NCBI GenBank assembly: GCA_023441965.1
Contig: JAEZNB010000021.1
Span: 7,617 to 71,616, forward strand
Source of the DNA: Bacillota bacterium
Lineage (GTDB): Bacteria; Bacillota; Clostridia; Lachnospirales; Lachnospiraceae
Length of the DNA: 64,000 nt
Reading direction: 5' to 3'
Each line of letters begins with the position of its first letter. The stretch's first letter is position 1. Both the position numbers and the translations under genes were made by a program. Shown piece by piece: positions 34,354 to 44,227 of the stretch. The notes beneath the pieces are model-generated. The model made no database searches and was not told where the DNA came from. It saw only the letters and a list, made by a program, of their open reading frames with translations.

Positions 34354-35358
34354 ATGAAATTCAGAAAGCTGACCGGAATGATGATAATAGCAGCCATGAT
34401 GGCGGGACTTCTTGCCGGCTGCGGTACGAAAGAAGATTCTGTATCGACAGGGAAGGGAGCCTCGGAAGAGGGAAAGGTGTATCGGATCGGAGTGAACCAG
34501 CTGGTAACGCACGCCGCGCTGGATGCTTCCTATCAGGGCTTTGTAGATGCGCTGGAGGAAGCTGGCTATGTGGATGGTAAGAATATAAAGATTGATTACC
34601 AGAACGCTCAAGGAGACCAGGCGACAGCCAATACCATCGCGACAAAGCTGGTAAATGACAATAACGACCTGATCCTGGCAATTGCAACACCCTCTGCCCA
34701 GGCGATGGCCAATGCCACAAAGGATATACCGATTTTGATTACGGCAGTGACCGATCCTGCGGGTTCGGGTCTGGTGGCTTCGAATGCCGCACCCGGAGGA
34801 AATGTATCCGGTACATCGGACCTGACACCGGTAAAGCAACAGATTGATCTGATCAAGAAGCTGCTGCCGGAAGCGAAGACCATAGCTATTCTCTATTGCT
34901 CCAGTGAAAGCAATTCCAAGATACAGGCAGAGATGGCAACAAAAGCTGCAGAGGAGAGCGGCCTTACAGCATCGGAAGCTACCGTATCCAACACCAACGA
35001 TATACAGCAAGTGGTTCAGTCCCTGGTCGGCAAGGTGGATGCGATTTATGCTCCTACGGATAATACCATTGCTTCCGGTATGGCAACCGTAGCTATGGTT
35101 GCAAACCAGAACGGAATTCCCGTCATCTGCGGTGAGGAAGGAATGGTGGACGAGGGTGGTCTGGCTACCTATGGCATTGATTATTACAAGCTTGGCAGAC
35201 TGACCGGTGCTCAGGCAGTGAAGCTGATCAAGGGAGAGACGACCACAGACAAGATGCCGATCGAATATCTTCCCGATGCGGAATACACCCTCAAGGTGAA
35301 TGAGGAAGTAGCAGCTCAGCTCGGTATTACGATTCCTGCAGAGCTGCTGTCGAAATAA
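34354..35358 (+). CDS. ABC transporter substrate-binding lipoprotein (TrpX-like)
   Basis: A lipoprotein with signal peptide and lipobox LAGC (Cys23), so it is tethered outside the membrane. The 334 residues belong to the ABC_sub_bind family (YQGFVDALEEAGYVDGKNI, IATPSAQAMANATKDIPI, VTDPAGSGLV), whose streptococcal member TrpX binds tryptophan. Specificity here is not proven: other members bind other aromatic or small ligands. Permease and ATPase genes follow. Confidence 0.9.
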   Translation: MKFRKLTGMMIIAAMMAGLLAGCGTKEDSVSTGKGASEEGKVYRIGVNQLVTHAALDASYQGFVDALEEAGYVDGKNIKIDYQNAQGDQATANTIATKLVNDNNDLILAIATPSAQAMANATKDIPILITAVTDPAGSGLVASNAAPGGNVSGTSDLTPVKQQIDLIKKLLPEAKTIAILYCSSESNSKIQAEMATKAAEESGLTASEATVSNTNDIQQVVQSLVGKVDAIYAPTDNTIASGMATVAMVANQNGIPVICGEEGMVDEGGLATYGIDYYKLGRLTGAQAVKLIKGETTTDKMPIEYLPDAEYTLKVNEEVAAQLGITIPAELLSK

Positions 35359-35370
35359 TCGAATTTTTCA

Positions 35371-35407
35371 GGGTGCCAGGGCCTCTTCAAAACATGGCAC
35401 CCTTTTT
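35371..35407 (+). terminator. Internal terminator between binding protein and permease
   Basis: GGGTGCCA (35371-35378) / TGGCACCC (35395-35402) and TTTTT. Partial termination here would give more binding protein than permease, a common pattern in ABC importers. Confidence 0.8.
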
Positions 35408-35488
35408 ACAACAAGGGAAGTACTAAGCCGCTTTTACCTGTTTCCATGAGGGGAAGGCTTTAAGTGAACACAGAAAGGAAACATCAGA

Positions 35489-36430
35489 ATGAATATCATG
35501 AGTATTATTATGGCTATTTTTGGGGCGACCGCTCAGGGACTGACCTGGGCTATTCTTGCCCTGGGAGTATATATCAGCTTTCGAATCCTGGACTTTGCCG
35601 ATCTGACCTGCGAAGGAAGCTTTACCCTTGGTGGGAGCATCAGTGCCGTACTCGTGGTGGTACTGGGCTGGGACCCCTTCTTAAGCTTAATTATTGCTGC
35701 AATAGCGGGTATGGCAGCGGGAGGAGTTACAGGGCTGTTACATACGAAGCTGAAGATTCCAGCTATCCTGTCCGGAATCCTAACCATGATCGGTGTTTAT
35801 TCGATTAATTTAAGAATCATGGGGCAGGCAAATATAGCGATACTGAATAAAAGAACGGTGATATCCACGATCAAGGGACTGTTTCCCAAGGCTGCCGATC
35901 TGGGCATCCGGGAGGGAACTCTTCAGACCTGGGTTACCATACTGGTGGGAGCTGCATTGACCTTTGCGGTCATAGCCCTTCTTTACTGGTTCTTTGGAAC
36001 GGAAATCGGCTGCTGTATCCGTGCCACGGGTAATAATTCTGCGATGGTGAGGGCACAGGGAGTCAATACGGACAGAGTTACCATCCTGGGCCTGATCATC
36101 AGTAACGGCCTGATTGCCATGTCCGGAGCCTTGGTTACGCAAAGTCAGGGCTATGCGGATATCAACATGGGAGTCGGAGCCATCATCATCGGGCTTGCTT
36201 CCATCATTATCGGCGAAGTGATCTTCATGAAGGCCAGGAACTTTGCGAAGAAGCTGATCGCAATTATGGTAGGAACCGTAGTTTACAGAATTATTATTGC
36301 TGTGGTATTACAGTTTGGTCTGGATACGGATTATATGAGACTGCTTACAGCAATCGTTGTGGCAGCGGCACTGTCCATACCGGTATTAACGAAGAAGAAG
36401 ACAAGCAGGCTTAAAGGAGGGAAGGCATAA
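35489..36430 (+). CDS. ABC transporter permease (TrpY-like)
   Basis: A 313-residue membrane protein with about eight hydrophobic helices, of the branched-chain/LivH-like permease type: ISFRILDFADLTCEGSFTLG and GNNSAMVRAQGVNTDRVTILGL are characteristic of the TrpX-associated permeases. Its stop overlaps the ATPase start by one base (TAATG). Confidence 0.9.
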   Translation: MNIMSIIMAIFGATAQGLTWAILALGVYISFRILDFADLTCEGSFTLGGSISAVLVVVLGWDPFLSLIIAAIAGMAAGGVTGLLHTKLKIPAILSGILTMIGVYSINLRIMGQANIAILNKRTVISTIKGLFPKAADLGIREGTLQTWVTILVGAALTFAVIALLYWFFGTEIGCCIRATGNNSAMVRAQGVNTDRVTILGLIISNGLIAMSGALVTQSQGYADINMGVGAIIIGLASIIIGEVIFMKARNFAKKLIAIMVGTVVYRIIIAVVLQFGLDTDYMRLLTAIVVAAALSIPVLTKKKTSRLKGGKA

Positions 36431-37224
36431 TGTTAAGGATGACGAACCTCTATAAGACCTTTAATCTTGGTACCGTCAATGAGAAACAGGTATTGAACGG
36501 CTTGTCCCTGGAATTAAGGACGGGTGATTTTGTAACCGTCATCGGCGGTAACGGAGCAGGAAAATCCACGATGCTGAATATGATTGCCGGAGTACATCTT
36601 CCCGACCAGGGATCCATAGAGATTGACAAGGTGGATGTAACCTCCTATCCGGAATATAAACGGGCCAAATACCTGGGAAGAGTATTTCAGGATCCGATGA
36701 TGGGCACTGCGGCGAACATGGAAATTCAGGAGAACCTGGCCCTGGCCTACCGCAGAGGAAGAAGAAGAACCCTGAACTGGGGGATAACAAAAGCGGAAAA
36801 GCTCTTTTATGAAGAGCGTCTGAAGACCCTGGGACTCGGACTGGAGACCAGAATGACCACGAAGGTAGGACTTCTATCCGGAGGACAAAGACAAGCCCTG
36901 ACCCTTCTTATGGCAACCCTACAGCAGCCCAAGCTTCTGCTGCTGGATGAACATACGGCTGCCCTGGATCCGAAAACCGCAGCGAAGGTGCTGGAGCTGA
37001 CTGAGCAAGTGATAAACTCCCACAAGCTGACCACGCTTATGGTAACACACAATATGAAGCATGCCATTCAGTATGGAAATCGGTTAATCATGATGCATGA
37101 CGGCAGAATCATTTATGATGTATCAGGAGAGGATAAGAAGAAACTTAAGGTAAGCGACCTGCTTGAGAAATTTGAGACTGCCACCGGCAATGAGCTGGCC
37201 AATGACAGGATGATTCTTTCTTAA
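36430..37224 (+). CDS. ABC transporter ATP-binding protein (TrpZ-like)
   Basis: The 264-residue ATPase has Walker A GGNGAGKST at 39-47, Q-loop VFQDPMMGT, signature LLSGGQRQALTL, Walker B LLLLDEHTAALD and the H-loop VTHNMKHA. It is the third gene of the importer operon and is translationally coupled to the permease. Confidence 0.95.
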   Translation: MLRMTNLYKTFNLGTVNEKQVLNGLSLELRTGDFVTVIGGNGAGKSTMLNMIAGVHLPDQGSIEIDKVDVTSYPEYKRAKYLGRVFQDPMMGTAANMEIQENLALAYRRGRRRTLNWGITKAEKLFYEERLKTLGLGLETRMTTKVGLLSGGQRQALTLLMATLQQPKLLLLDEHTAALDPKTAAKVLELTEQVINSHKLTTLMVTHNMKHAIQYGNRLIMMHDGRIIYDVSGEDKKKLKVSDLLEKFETATGNELANDRMILS

Positions 37225-37243
37225 TTTATGCCCAAGAGCTGCT

Positions 37244-37291
37244 GCGCCCGGTTAGGGATACTCACAGAGTATTCCAAGCTGGGCGCTTTTT
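37244..37291 (+). terminator. Nested two-stem terminator after the ABC operon
   Basis: Outer GCGCCCGG (37244-37251) / CTGGGCGC (37279-37286) encloses GGATACTC / GAGTATTCC, and TTTTT follows. Confidence 0.78.
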
Positions 37292-37503
37292 ATGAGAAGA
37301 CCGTCTTTATGTAGCAAATCCGACTTTACCAAACGAAACAGTATCATAAAAGACAGGAAGGAAATGTAGTATCTTATAATATTGTGAAAGATATTGTTTT
37401 TTGTACTAATATGTTATATATTAATATTGATAGGACAAAAGCCTTATATACTTTTATGATAGATTATGCTAAAGCATGTTTTGGAAGGACAGGAGATCTG
37501 TAC

Positions 37504-39417
37504 ATGTTAGATAATGGTAGGAAAACAATCGGTGTTTTTGTATCTCAGGTAAATTCTGAATTTCAGGAGATCGTAAGCAAGGGAATCCAGACCCGCGCGA
37601 AGGATCTCAATTATAATGTTGTCTTTTTTACCAATTTCGGGGGCTACGGACAGCCCCGATATGATGCCGGTGAGATTCAAATCGCAGATGTTCCCTATTA
37701 TGAGGACTTTGACGGAGTGATTCTGGTACCGGATACCTTAGCCATAGAGGGGTTGGAATCCAGAATACGGGAGCATATTCAGAACCGCTGTAAATGTCCG
37801 GTTGTAAGCATCCGCAGAATGATTGAGAGCTACTATAATGTCCTGATCGATGATGAGACTGTAATTGAAGAATTAATCCGTCATCTGATCAGAGATCATG
37901 GATATACAAGACTGAATTTCCTGGCAGGTCCGAAGGATTTCCCGGACTCGGAGAAGAGACTGGCATCCTATAAGAAGGTCTTAAGCGAATTTCAGATTCC
38001 CATCGAAGAGGAAAGAATATATTACGGAGACTTCTGGAAGAATGCGGCGGGGCCGGCCATCGACCGTTGGCTGTCAAGCGCTCTGGAACGGCCTCAGGCT
38101 ATCGTCTGTGCCAATGATTATATGGCAATTGCAGCCAGCAATGCCCTGGCTGCGAAAGGGGTATCCGTTCCGGAGGAGATAGCGATTACCGGCTGTGATG
38201 ACATCATTGATGCAGCCGAATACAGTCCTGCCATCACAACGGCCAAGATGCCCGCTTTTGATATGGGAACGGAAGCTGTGGAGAAGATCCATAAGCATAT
38301 ATGTGGGATCGATCAGCCGATGAATTCTTATATAAAGACAACACCGGTGTTCCGGGAATCCTGTGGCTGTAAGTATAACCAGCAGGAAATGAACAAGGAA
38401 CGGAAAAGATATTATATCAATATGACAGATTCCTTACAGCGGGCGGTTGCAAGAAATGCCTATATGTCAGGAGATCTGACCGGACTTACGAAGCTGGATG
38501 AGATAAATGCAAGACTCATGTACTATATCTATGAGAATGTAGGATTTTCTGATTTCTATATGTGCCTGCATCCCAATTGGCAGAACTATCGGGACGAGAA
38601 TACCAAGGAAGCGGCAGATGATGACGACTATATGATTATGGAGGCAGGGAATAAGAACCGGGAGGGCTATTATAAGATTCGTTTCCCAAAGAGAGAGCTG
38701 ATCCCCAAACAGTTTATGGACGATGAGCCGACGACTTATTTCATTTCCATGCTCCATCATCATGGGATTATATTCGGTTATGCTGCGATCCGTTTCCGGA
38801 GTATTCAGGTGTATATGCAAACCTTCCAGGCCTGGCTGATTAATGTAAGCAATGCCCTTGAGAATGTCAGGGTCCATAGTGAGCTGAACAGACTGGTATA
38901 TAAGCTGGAGGATATGTACATCAGGGATGATCTGACCGGTCTCTATAACCGGAGAGGATTGGAAACCCTGGGTAAGAAGTATCTGCGGCAGGCAGTGGAG
39001 GAACGGGTCAAGCTAATGGTATTTACTGCAGATATGGATAAGCTGAAGATGATCAATGATAATTACGGCCATATCAGCGGTGACATTGCCATCAAGGTTG
39101 TGGCGGATGCCCTTCAGAAGGCAGCGGATGACGATGAGATCTGTATACGCTGCGGCGGAGACGAATTTACGGTCATCGGGCTGGAATATGACGAGAAGAA
39201 GATGAATCATTTCGTCAAGAAGTTCGTGGAGGAGCTGGATAAGTTCAACCAAAGCGGGAACTATGAGTTCAATGTATATGTCAGCTATGGCTGGAGTTTG
39301 GTTACACCGGATGAGAATACGACTGTAGAGGATTGCATGATCGTGGCCGATTCACGTATGTATCAGCAGAAATATGAGAAGGAATCGCTGCGCTTAAGAG
39401 CGAATCTGGTCAGATAA
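37504..39417 (+). CDS. Cytosolic sensor-diguanylate cyclase: LacI-type binding domain + GAF-like + GGDEF (copy 1)
   Basis: I use ATG 37504 (MLDNGRKTIGVFVSQVNSEF), with AGGAG ahead. The 637 residues have a LacI/periplasmic-binding-type domain (about 5-310: GVILVPDTLAIEG, PQAIVCANDYMAIAASNAL, ITGCDDI) with no HTH, signal peptide or membrane helix. Then comes a GAF-like middle region (about 335-500) and a GGDEF domain with CGGDEF at 550-555. The RxxD product-inhibition site is not seen at its usual place before GGDEF. It presumably makes cyclic-di-GMP in response to a cytosolic sugar-like ligand. A paralog of equal length follows. Confidence 0.88.
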   Translation: MLDNGRKTIGVFVSQVNSEFQEIVSKGIQTRAKDLNYNVVFFTNFGGYGQPRYDAGEIQIADVPYYEDFDGVILVPDTLAIEGLESRIREHIQNRCKCPVVSIRRMIESYYNVLIDDETVIEELIRHLIRDHGYTRLNFLAGPKDFPDSEKRLASYKKVLSEFQIPIEEERIYYGDFWKNAAGPAIDRWLSSALERPQAIVCANDYMAIAASNALAAKGVSVPEEIAITGCDDIIDAAEYSPAITTAKMPAFDMGTEAVEKIHKHICGIDQPMNSYIKTTPVFRESCGCKYNQQEMNKERKRYYINMTDSLQRAVARNAYMSGDLTGLTKLDEINARLMYYIYENVGFSDFYMCLHPNWQNYRDENTKEAADDDDYMIMEAGNKNREGYYKIRFPKRELIPKQFMDDEPTTYFISMLHHHGIIFGYAAIRFRSIQVYMQTFQAWLINVSNALENVRVHSELNRLVYKLEDMYIRDDLTGLYNRRGLETLGKKYLRQAVEERVKLMVFTADMDKLKMINDNYGHISGDIAIKVVADALQKAADDDEICIRCGGDEFTVIGLEYDEKKMNHFVKKFVEELDKFNQSGNYEFNVYVSYGWSLVTPDENTTVEDCMIVADSRMYQQKYEKESLRLRANLVR

Positions 39418-39440
39418 GCTAATTTAGAAAAATAAGCCGG

Positions 39441-39501
39441 GGGCTGTTTGATGGTAACTATACTGCTACTCATGTAGCAGCATGGCTATAAGAAACAGCC
39501 C
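39441..39501 (+). terminator. Nested two-stem hairpin between the two sensor-cyclase genes
   Basis: Outer GGGCTGTTT (39441-39449) / AAACAGCCC (39493-39501) encloses CTGCTAC (39463-39469) / GTAGCAG (39474-39480). Only a weak T tract follows (TCTCATTAT). Confidence 0.55.
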
Positions 39502-39667
39502 TCTCATTATAATATTTTAGAATATCCGGGCAATTTCGTTATAGGTATAGCTTTATCAGTATATTTTTGTATTATTTGCAAAAAGTTAACTGCGAATCTT
39601 GTTTTTCATGTATAATATATTATATAGTAAGCTTGTACTTGGTTATGGAAGAACGAGGAGGATTCAT

Positions 39668-41581
39668 ATGCTGGGCAACGGAAGAAAAACCATAGGGGTT
39701 TTTACAACTGAAGCATATCAGGAATATCAGGACATCCTTGGCAGAGGGATCAGTAAGCAGGCGAAGGAACTGGGCTATAATGTAGCCTTTTTTTCGAACT
39801 TTGTCGGATACGGAGAGCTGAAATATGAGCAGGGAGAGCGCAATATGGCTAACCTGCCTAAATATGATAAGCTGGACGGTATCATTCTGATGCCCGACAC
39901 CATGTTTGTGAGCGGCTTCAAGGAAAAGGTCATAGAGAATATCAAGAAATACAGCCACTGTCCTGTCGTCAGTGTCCGTCAGGAGATAGAGGAGTATTAT
40001 AATGTGCTGATTGATGATGACACTGTCCTTGATGAGATTATTACGCATTTTATAGAAAAGCATGGATATACAAAGATTAATTTTCTTACGGGTCCGGAGG
40101 ATAATCCGGTATCACACCAGCGGCTGGATGCCTATAAAAGGATCTTAAGAGGGCATAACCTTCCCTTCGAGGAGGAGAGGACCTACTTCGGTGACTTCTG
40201 GAAGTTTGCAGCCTATGACGCAGTTGAGAAATGGGTAGCGGATCCTGAGAATCTGCCGGAAGCCATTATCTGTGCCAATGATTATATGGCAGTTACCGTA
40301 TGCAACGCCCTGATGGAGCGGGGGATTACAGTGCCAAAGACCATCGCAGTGTCCGGCTGTGATCATATAGAGCTGGCGGAGGACTTCAGCCCTTCTATCA
40401 CTACTGCGGGCATGCCGATTTTCGATATGGGAGCAGAGGCCGTAAAGAAGATCCATAAGCATAATCAGGGCCTTGAACAGGACAAGAATACCTATCTGAA
40501 GAGCATCACTTATTTTAGGCAATCCTGTGGCTGCAAGGTAAGGGGCAGCATGGATGAAATGATAAAGAGACGTAACCATATCATTCATGAGGTTGAGAAT
40601 AAGGAAAAGGCAATATCAAACAATGCCTATATGTCCATCGATCTTACCGGGGTTACCCAGCTGGATAATCTGGATAAAAAGCTGGCCTCCTATACCTATA
40701 TGAATGAGGGCTTTTCTGCTTTCCATATGTGTTTATATAAGGGCTGGGATAATTATCATGAAGATGTGACAGAACCCTCATATTTTTCGGAGATGGTAAT
40801 GGAGGTAGGTGTGAAGAACGGAGAGTGGCTGCAGAAGGTGAGCTTCAGTCCCGAAGTGCTTCTCCCTAGGGAATACTTAGATGACCAGCCTCAGGTATTC
40901 TATTTTAATATGCTGCATCATCAGGAGAAATGCTTTGGATATACGGCGATCAGCTTCCAGACCCCCAGAGCCTTCAAACCCTCTTATCAGGGTTGGCTGA
41001 TTAATATTTGTAATGCCTTGGAGAATATCAAGATACACAGCGAGCTGAATCGCCTGGTCTACAAGCTGGAGGACATGTCTATCAAGGATGAGATGACAGG
41101 CTTGTATAACCGAAGGGCCTTACATACCCTGGGACAAAAGTATCTACAGCAGAGCATAGAGAAGCAAGGCGGCCTGATGGTATTTTCAGCCGACATGGAC
41201 AATATGAAATATATTAATGATAATTATGGGCATGCCAATGGAGATGTGGCGATTAAAACCGTTGCAGAGGCTTTGATGAGTGCCGCTGAGGATGATGAGA
41301 TCTGCATCCGTATGGGAGGGGATGAATTCTCGGTAATCGGACTGGAATATGACGGCGCGAAAGTAAGGAGCTTTATCCGTAAATTTGAGGAAGCCATTCA
41401 GACCTTCAATGAGGAGACAAAGAACGGTTTTCGGGTAAGGGTCAGCTATGGGTGGAGCATCACCCGTCCCAACGAGCATACCCGTATAGAGGATTGCCTT
41501 AGCATAGCGGATGCCAGGATGTATCAGCAGAAATATGAGAAGGAGGCCCTTCGTTTGAAGCATATGGATGGCCGGATCTGA
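39668..41581 (+). CDS. Cytosolic sensor-diguanylate cyclase: LacI-type binding domain + GAF-like + GGDEF (copy 2)
   Basis: A full paralog of the preceding gene, also 637 residues from ATG 39668 (AGGAGG six bases ahead). The same three parts are present: binding domain (AIICANDYMAVTVCNALMERG, VSGCDHIELAED), GAF-like region, and MGGDEF at 549-554. The ligand-pocket region differs from copy 1 (for example YDKLDGIILMPDTMFVSG against YEDFDGVILVPDTLAIEG), so ligand preference may differ. No RxxD inhibitory site is seen. Confidence 0.88.
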   Translation: MLGNGRKTIGVFTTEAYQEYQDILGRGISKQAKELGYNVAFFSNFVGYGELKYEQGERNMANLPKYDKLDGIILMPDTMFVSGFKEKVIENIKKYSHCPVVSVRQEIEEYYNVLIDDDTVLDEIITHFIEKHGYTKINFLTGPEDNPVSHQRLDAYKRILRGHNLPFEEERTYFGDFWKFAAYDAVEKWVADPENLPEAIICANDYMAVTVCNALMERGITVPKTIAVSGCDHIELAEDFSPSITTAGMPIFDMGAEAVKKIHKHNQGLEQDKNTYLKSITYFRQSCGCKVRGSMDEMIKRRNHIIHEVENKEKAISNNAYMSIDLTGVTQLDNLDKKLASYTYMNEGFSAFHMCLYKGWDNYHEDVTEPSYFSEMVMEVGVKNGEWLQKVSFSPEVLLPREYLDDQPQVFYFNMLHHQEKCFGYTAISFQTPRAFKPSYQGWLINICNALENIKIHSELNRLVYKLEDMSIKDEMTGLYNRRALHTLGQKYLQQSIEKQGGLMVFSADMDNMKYINDNYGHANGDVAIKTVAEALMSAAEDDEICIRMGGDEFSVIGLEYDGAKVRSFIRKFEEAIQTFNEETKNGFRVRVSYGWSITRPNEHTRIEDCLSIADARMYQQKYEKEALRLKHMDGRI

Positions 41582-41665
41582 GTTCCCAGATAGCTTTGGG
41601 AGGGCTTTTGCCGGTTGCTGCAGGGCGGGAGCGCTCATTTGTATCACATACTTGGAGGTTGCTGC

Positions 41666-43087
41666 GTGAAGGGTCTTTATCAGGCATTAACGGAATATGG
41701 CAAAGAGAATTATTACCCGATGCATATGCCCGGGCATAAAAGGAATACAGGTATGCTTCAGATGGTAAATCCTTATTCCATTGATATTACGGAGATCGAG
41801 GGCTTTGATAATCTTCACCAGCCGGAGGGAATCCTGAAGGAGCTTTCGGAGCGTCTGCAGAAGCTATACGGAGCAGGTCGGTCCTTTCCCCTGGTGAATG
41901 GGAGCACAGCCGGGATTCTGGCCGGTATTTCTGCTGCCCTAAATCCCGGAGAGAAGCTTCTGTTAGCGAGAAATTGTCATAAGGCAGTATATCATACCCT
42001 CTTGCTTAGAGGCTTGGAGCCGGTCTACCTTTATCCCGAGGAAATCCCGGGCTTTCCGGTGAACGGCGGAATAGCTGCATCAGAGGTGGAGAAGCATTTA
42101 CGGATGGATTCGGATATCAAACTGGTAGTAATAACCTCACCAACTTACGAGGGAATCGTATCCGATATCAGAGAAATCGCAAGAATTACCCATCAGGCCG
42201 GAGCCTTATTGCTGGTGGATGAAGCGCATGGAGCCCATTTTGGCTTTCACGAAGCCTTTCCGCGCAGTGCTGTGACCTTGGGAGCAGATATTGTCATTCA
42301 GAGTCTTCATAAGACCCTACCCTCCTTTACACAGACAGCAGTGCTTCATTCCAACCATCCGGAATTAAACACGAAAATTGGTCAGTATCTCTCCATCTAT
42401 GAGAGCAGCAGTCCCTCCTATCTTCTGATGGCAGGCATGGAGCTGTGTATCCGCATGCTGGAGGAACAGGCAAGGACCTTGTTCGGGGAATTTGATAAGA
42501 GACTAAAGGGCTTCTATGAGGAGCTGAAGGCTCTGAAGCATATGCGGCTGCAGGACCGGAGCCTGGTTGGCAGCGGAAGCGTATTTGCGTTGGATCCGTC
42601 CAAGCTGGTTATCCGTATACTTTCTGAAGCTATGAGCGGACCCCGGCTGGCAGAGAGGTTGCGGAAGGAATACCATATTGTGATGGAGCTGGAGAGCCGG
42701 GACTATGTTCTTGGAATGACCAGTATATGTGATACAGAGGAGGGCTTTGACAGGCTAAGCAGAGCGCTTCTATGCATAGATGGCGAGCTGAAGGGTAAGA
42801 ACAGGATCGGTGATACGGATGGCTACAGACATGTACCCCAGAGGGCCCTGTTACCCCATGAAGCGGCTAAGTTAAGTTCGGAGTGGGAGGAGCTTTCCGG
42901 GGCTAAGGGCAGGATCGCGGCAGACTTTATCAGTATCTACCCGCCGGGAATCCCCCTGCTTATACCGGGTGAGATCATCGATGAGATCAGCCTTCGGGTT
43001 CTAATACAGGCCAGGGAGCAAGGCCTTAAGGTAACCGGCTTGTCGGGAGAAGACAGGGAGATGCTTCAGGTCATAAGGAAGGAATAA
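41666..43087 (+). CDS. Orn/Lys/Arg decarboxylase family PLP protein (YaaO-like)
   Basis: I start at GTG 41666 (MKGLYQALTEYGKENYYPMH), with GGAGG seven bases ahead. The 473 residues match the short Bacillus YaaO/SpeA-like family: PMHMPGHKRN, the substrate region NGSTAGILAGISAAL, DEAHGAHFGFH, and the PLP lysine Lys216 in SLHKTLPSFTQT. The likely reaction is decarboxylation of lysine or arginine for polyamine synthesis; the substrate is not certain. It heads the yaaO-holB-abrB-type block. Confidence 0.9.
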   Translation: MKGLYQALTEYGKENYYPMHMPGHKRNTGMLQMVNPYSIDITEIEGFDNLHQPEGILKELSERLQKLYGAGRSFPLVNGSTAGILAGISAALNPGEKLLLARNCHKAVYHTLLLRGLEPVYLYPEEIPGFPVNGGIAASEVEKHLRMDSDIKLVVITSPTYEGIVSDIREIARITHQAGALLLVDEAHGAHFGFHEAFPRSAVTLGADIVIQSLHKTLPSFTQTAVLHSNHPELNTKIGQYLSIYESSSPSYLLMAGMELCIRMLEEQARTLFGEFDKRLKGFYEELKALKHMRLQDRSLVGSGSVFALDPSKLVIRILSEAMSGPRLAERLRKEYHIVMELESRDYVLGMTSICDTEEGFDRLSRALLCIDGELKGKNRIGDTDGYRHVPQRALLPHEAAKLSSEWEELSGAKGRIAADFISIYPPGIPLLIPGEIIDEISLRVLIQAREQGLKVTGLSGEDREMLQVIRKE

Positions 43088-43089
43088 TC

Positions 43090-43677
43090 ATGGCGAGGAT
43101 ATTTATCATACTAGGAAAAAGCTCTACGGGAAAGGACACCATCTTCAAGCGGCTCTTAGCAAATCCCGAACTTCAGCTTCAAACAGTGATCATGTATACC
43201 ACCAGGCCGATCCGTGTAAACGAGACAGAGGGAGTGGAATACCATTTCGTGGATGAGGAAAGGCTTAGGCAGCTCAAGGAGCAGGGCAGGGTGATAGAGC
43301 ATCGGTCCTATCAGACCGTTCATGGAACCTGGCATTATTTCACGGTGAATGATGATCAGATCAATCTGGCAGAGCATGATTATCTGATGCATGGTACCCT
43401 GGAGAGCTTTGAGCAGATCAAGAAATATTTTGGTGAAGACAGGGTAATACCAATCTATATCGAAGTAGAGGACGGCGACAGACTCTTCAGAGCCCTGAAG
43501 AGAGAGATGAAGCAGGAGCAGCCGAAATATGCAGAGCTTTGCAGACGCTTCCTTGCCGATGAAGAGGATTTCTCTGAGGCGAATATCATCAGGGCAGGGA
43601 TCCGAAAGAGATACTATAATCGGGAGATTGAAGTCTGCCTCAAGGAGATTGAGGATGACATGAAAAATATACTGTAA
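43090..43677 (+). CDS. Guanylate-kinase-like P-loop protein
   Basis: The 195 residues have P-loop GKSSTGKDT (10-18) and YTTRPIRVNETEGVEYHFVDE, clearly of the guanylate kinase fold. Later GMP-kinase motifs are altered: HRSYQTVHGTWHYFTV replaces the usual tyrosine-glycine-threonine pattern. It lies three bases after the decarboxylase, where Bacillus has tmk. It may phosphorylate another nucleotide or have a non-canonical role; a true gmk may be elsewhere. Confidence 0.78.
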   Translation: MARIFIILGKSSTGKDTIFKRLLANPELQLQTVIMYTTRPIRVNETEGVEYHFVDEERLRQLKEQGRVIEHRSYQTVHGTWHYFTVNDDQINLAEHDYLMHGTLESFEQIKKYFGEDRVIPIYIEVEDGDRLFRALKREMKQEQPKYAELCRRFLADEEDFSEANIIRAGIRKRYYNREIEVCLKEIEDDMKNIL

Positions 43678-43747
43678 ACAGACAGAGATTTATGCTATAC
43701 TTTTATGGTGTAGCGATAAGAGCGCTTTTTAGGATGGAGTGGCCAAG

Positions 43748-44188
43748 ATGGATATTAAGGTAAATCAGATTCAGCAGGTAAACCAGACCGTTCAAAAGGC
43801 ACCCGTACCTGAAGCGGACGGGTCTTTTAAATTTACCCTGGTATCCCATATCGAGGAACAGGAATTGGCCGCCAGACTGAACATGATGCTGGAAGAGATC
43901 TCATCTCAGGGGAAGAAGCTCTTAAAGCACATGGATGTGAAGGATATGAAGCATTACCGGGAGCTGATCAGGGAGTTCATGAATGAGATTGTGAATAGGT
44001 CCCATAAATTCTCCAGAGAGAATTTTCTGGACAAGAAGGGGCGGCACCGGGTATACACCATGATCAAGCTGGTGGACAAGAATCTGGACGAGCTTGCCAT
44101 GGAACTGATCAAGGACGAGAAGGATCATATCGCAATTCTTAATAAAATTGACGAGATCAGGGGATTATTATTAGATATCCTGACTTAA
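43748..44188 (+). CDS. yaaR: YaaR family protein (DUF327)
   Basis: A 146-residue, largely helical protein: LAARLNMMLEEISSQGKKLLKHMDVKDMKHYRELIREFMNEIV is typical of DUF327. In Bacillus it lies directly upstream of holB, as here. I take ATG 43748, with GGAG eight bases ahead, over GTG 43739. Function unknown. Confidence 0.85.
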   Translation: MDIKVNQIQQVNQTVQKAPVPEADGSFKFTLVSHIEEQELAARLNMMLEEISSQGKKLLKHMDVKDMKHYRELIREFMNEIVNRSHKFSRENFLDKKGRHRVYTMIKLVDKNLDELAMELIKDEKDHIAILNKIDEIRGLLLDILT

Positions 44189-44227
44189 GTATGAAGGAAT
44201 GGGCAAAGGGAGGCTGTATAGATCAGT

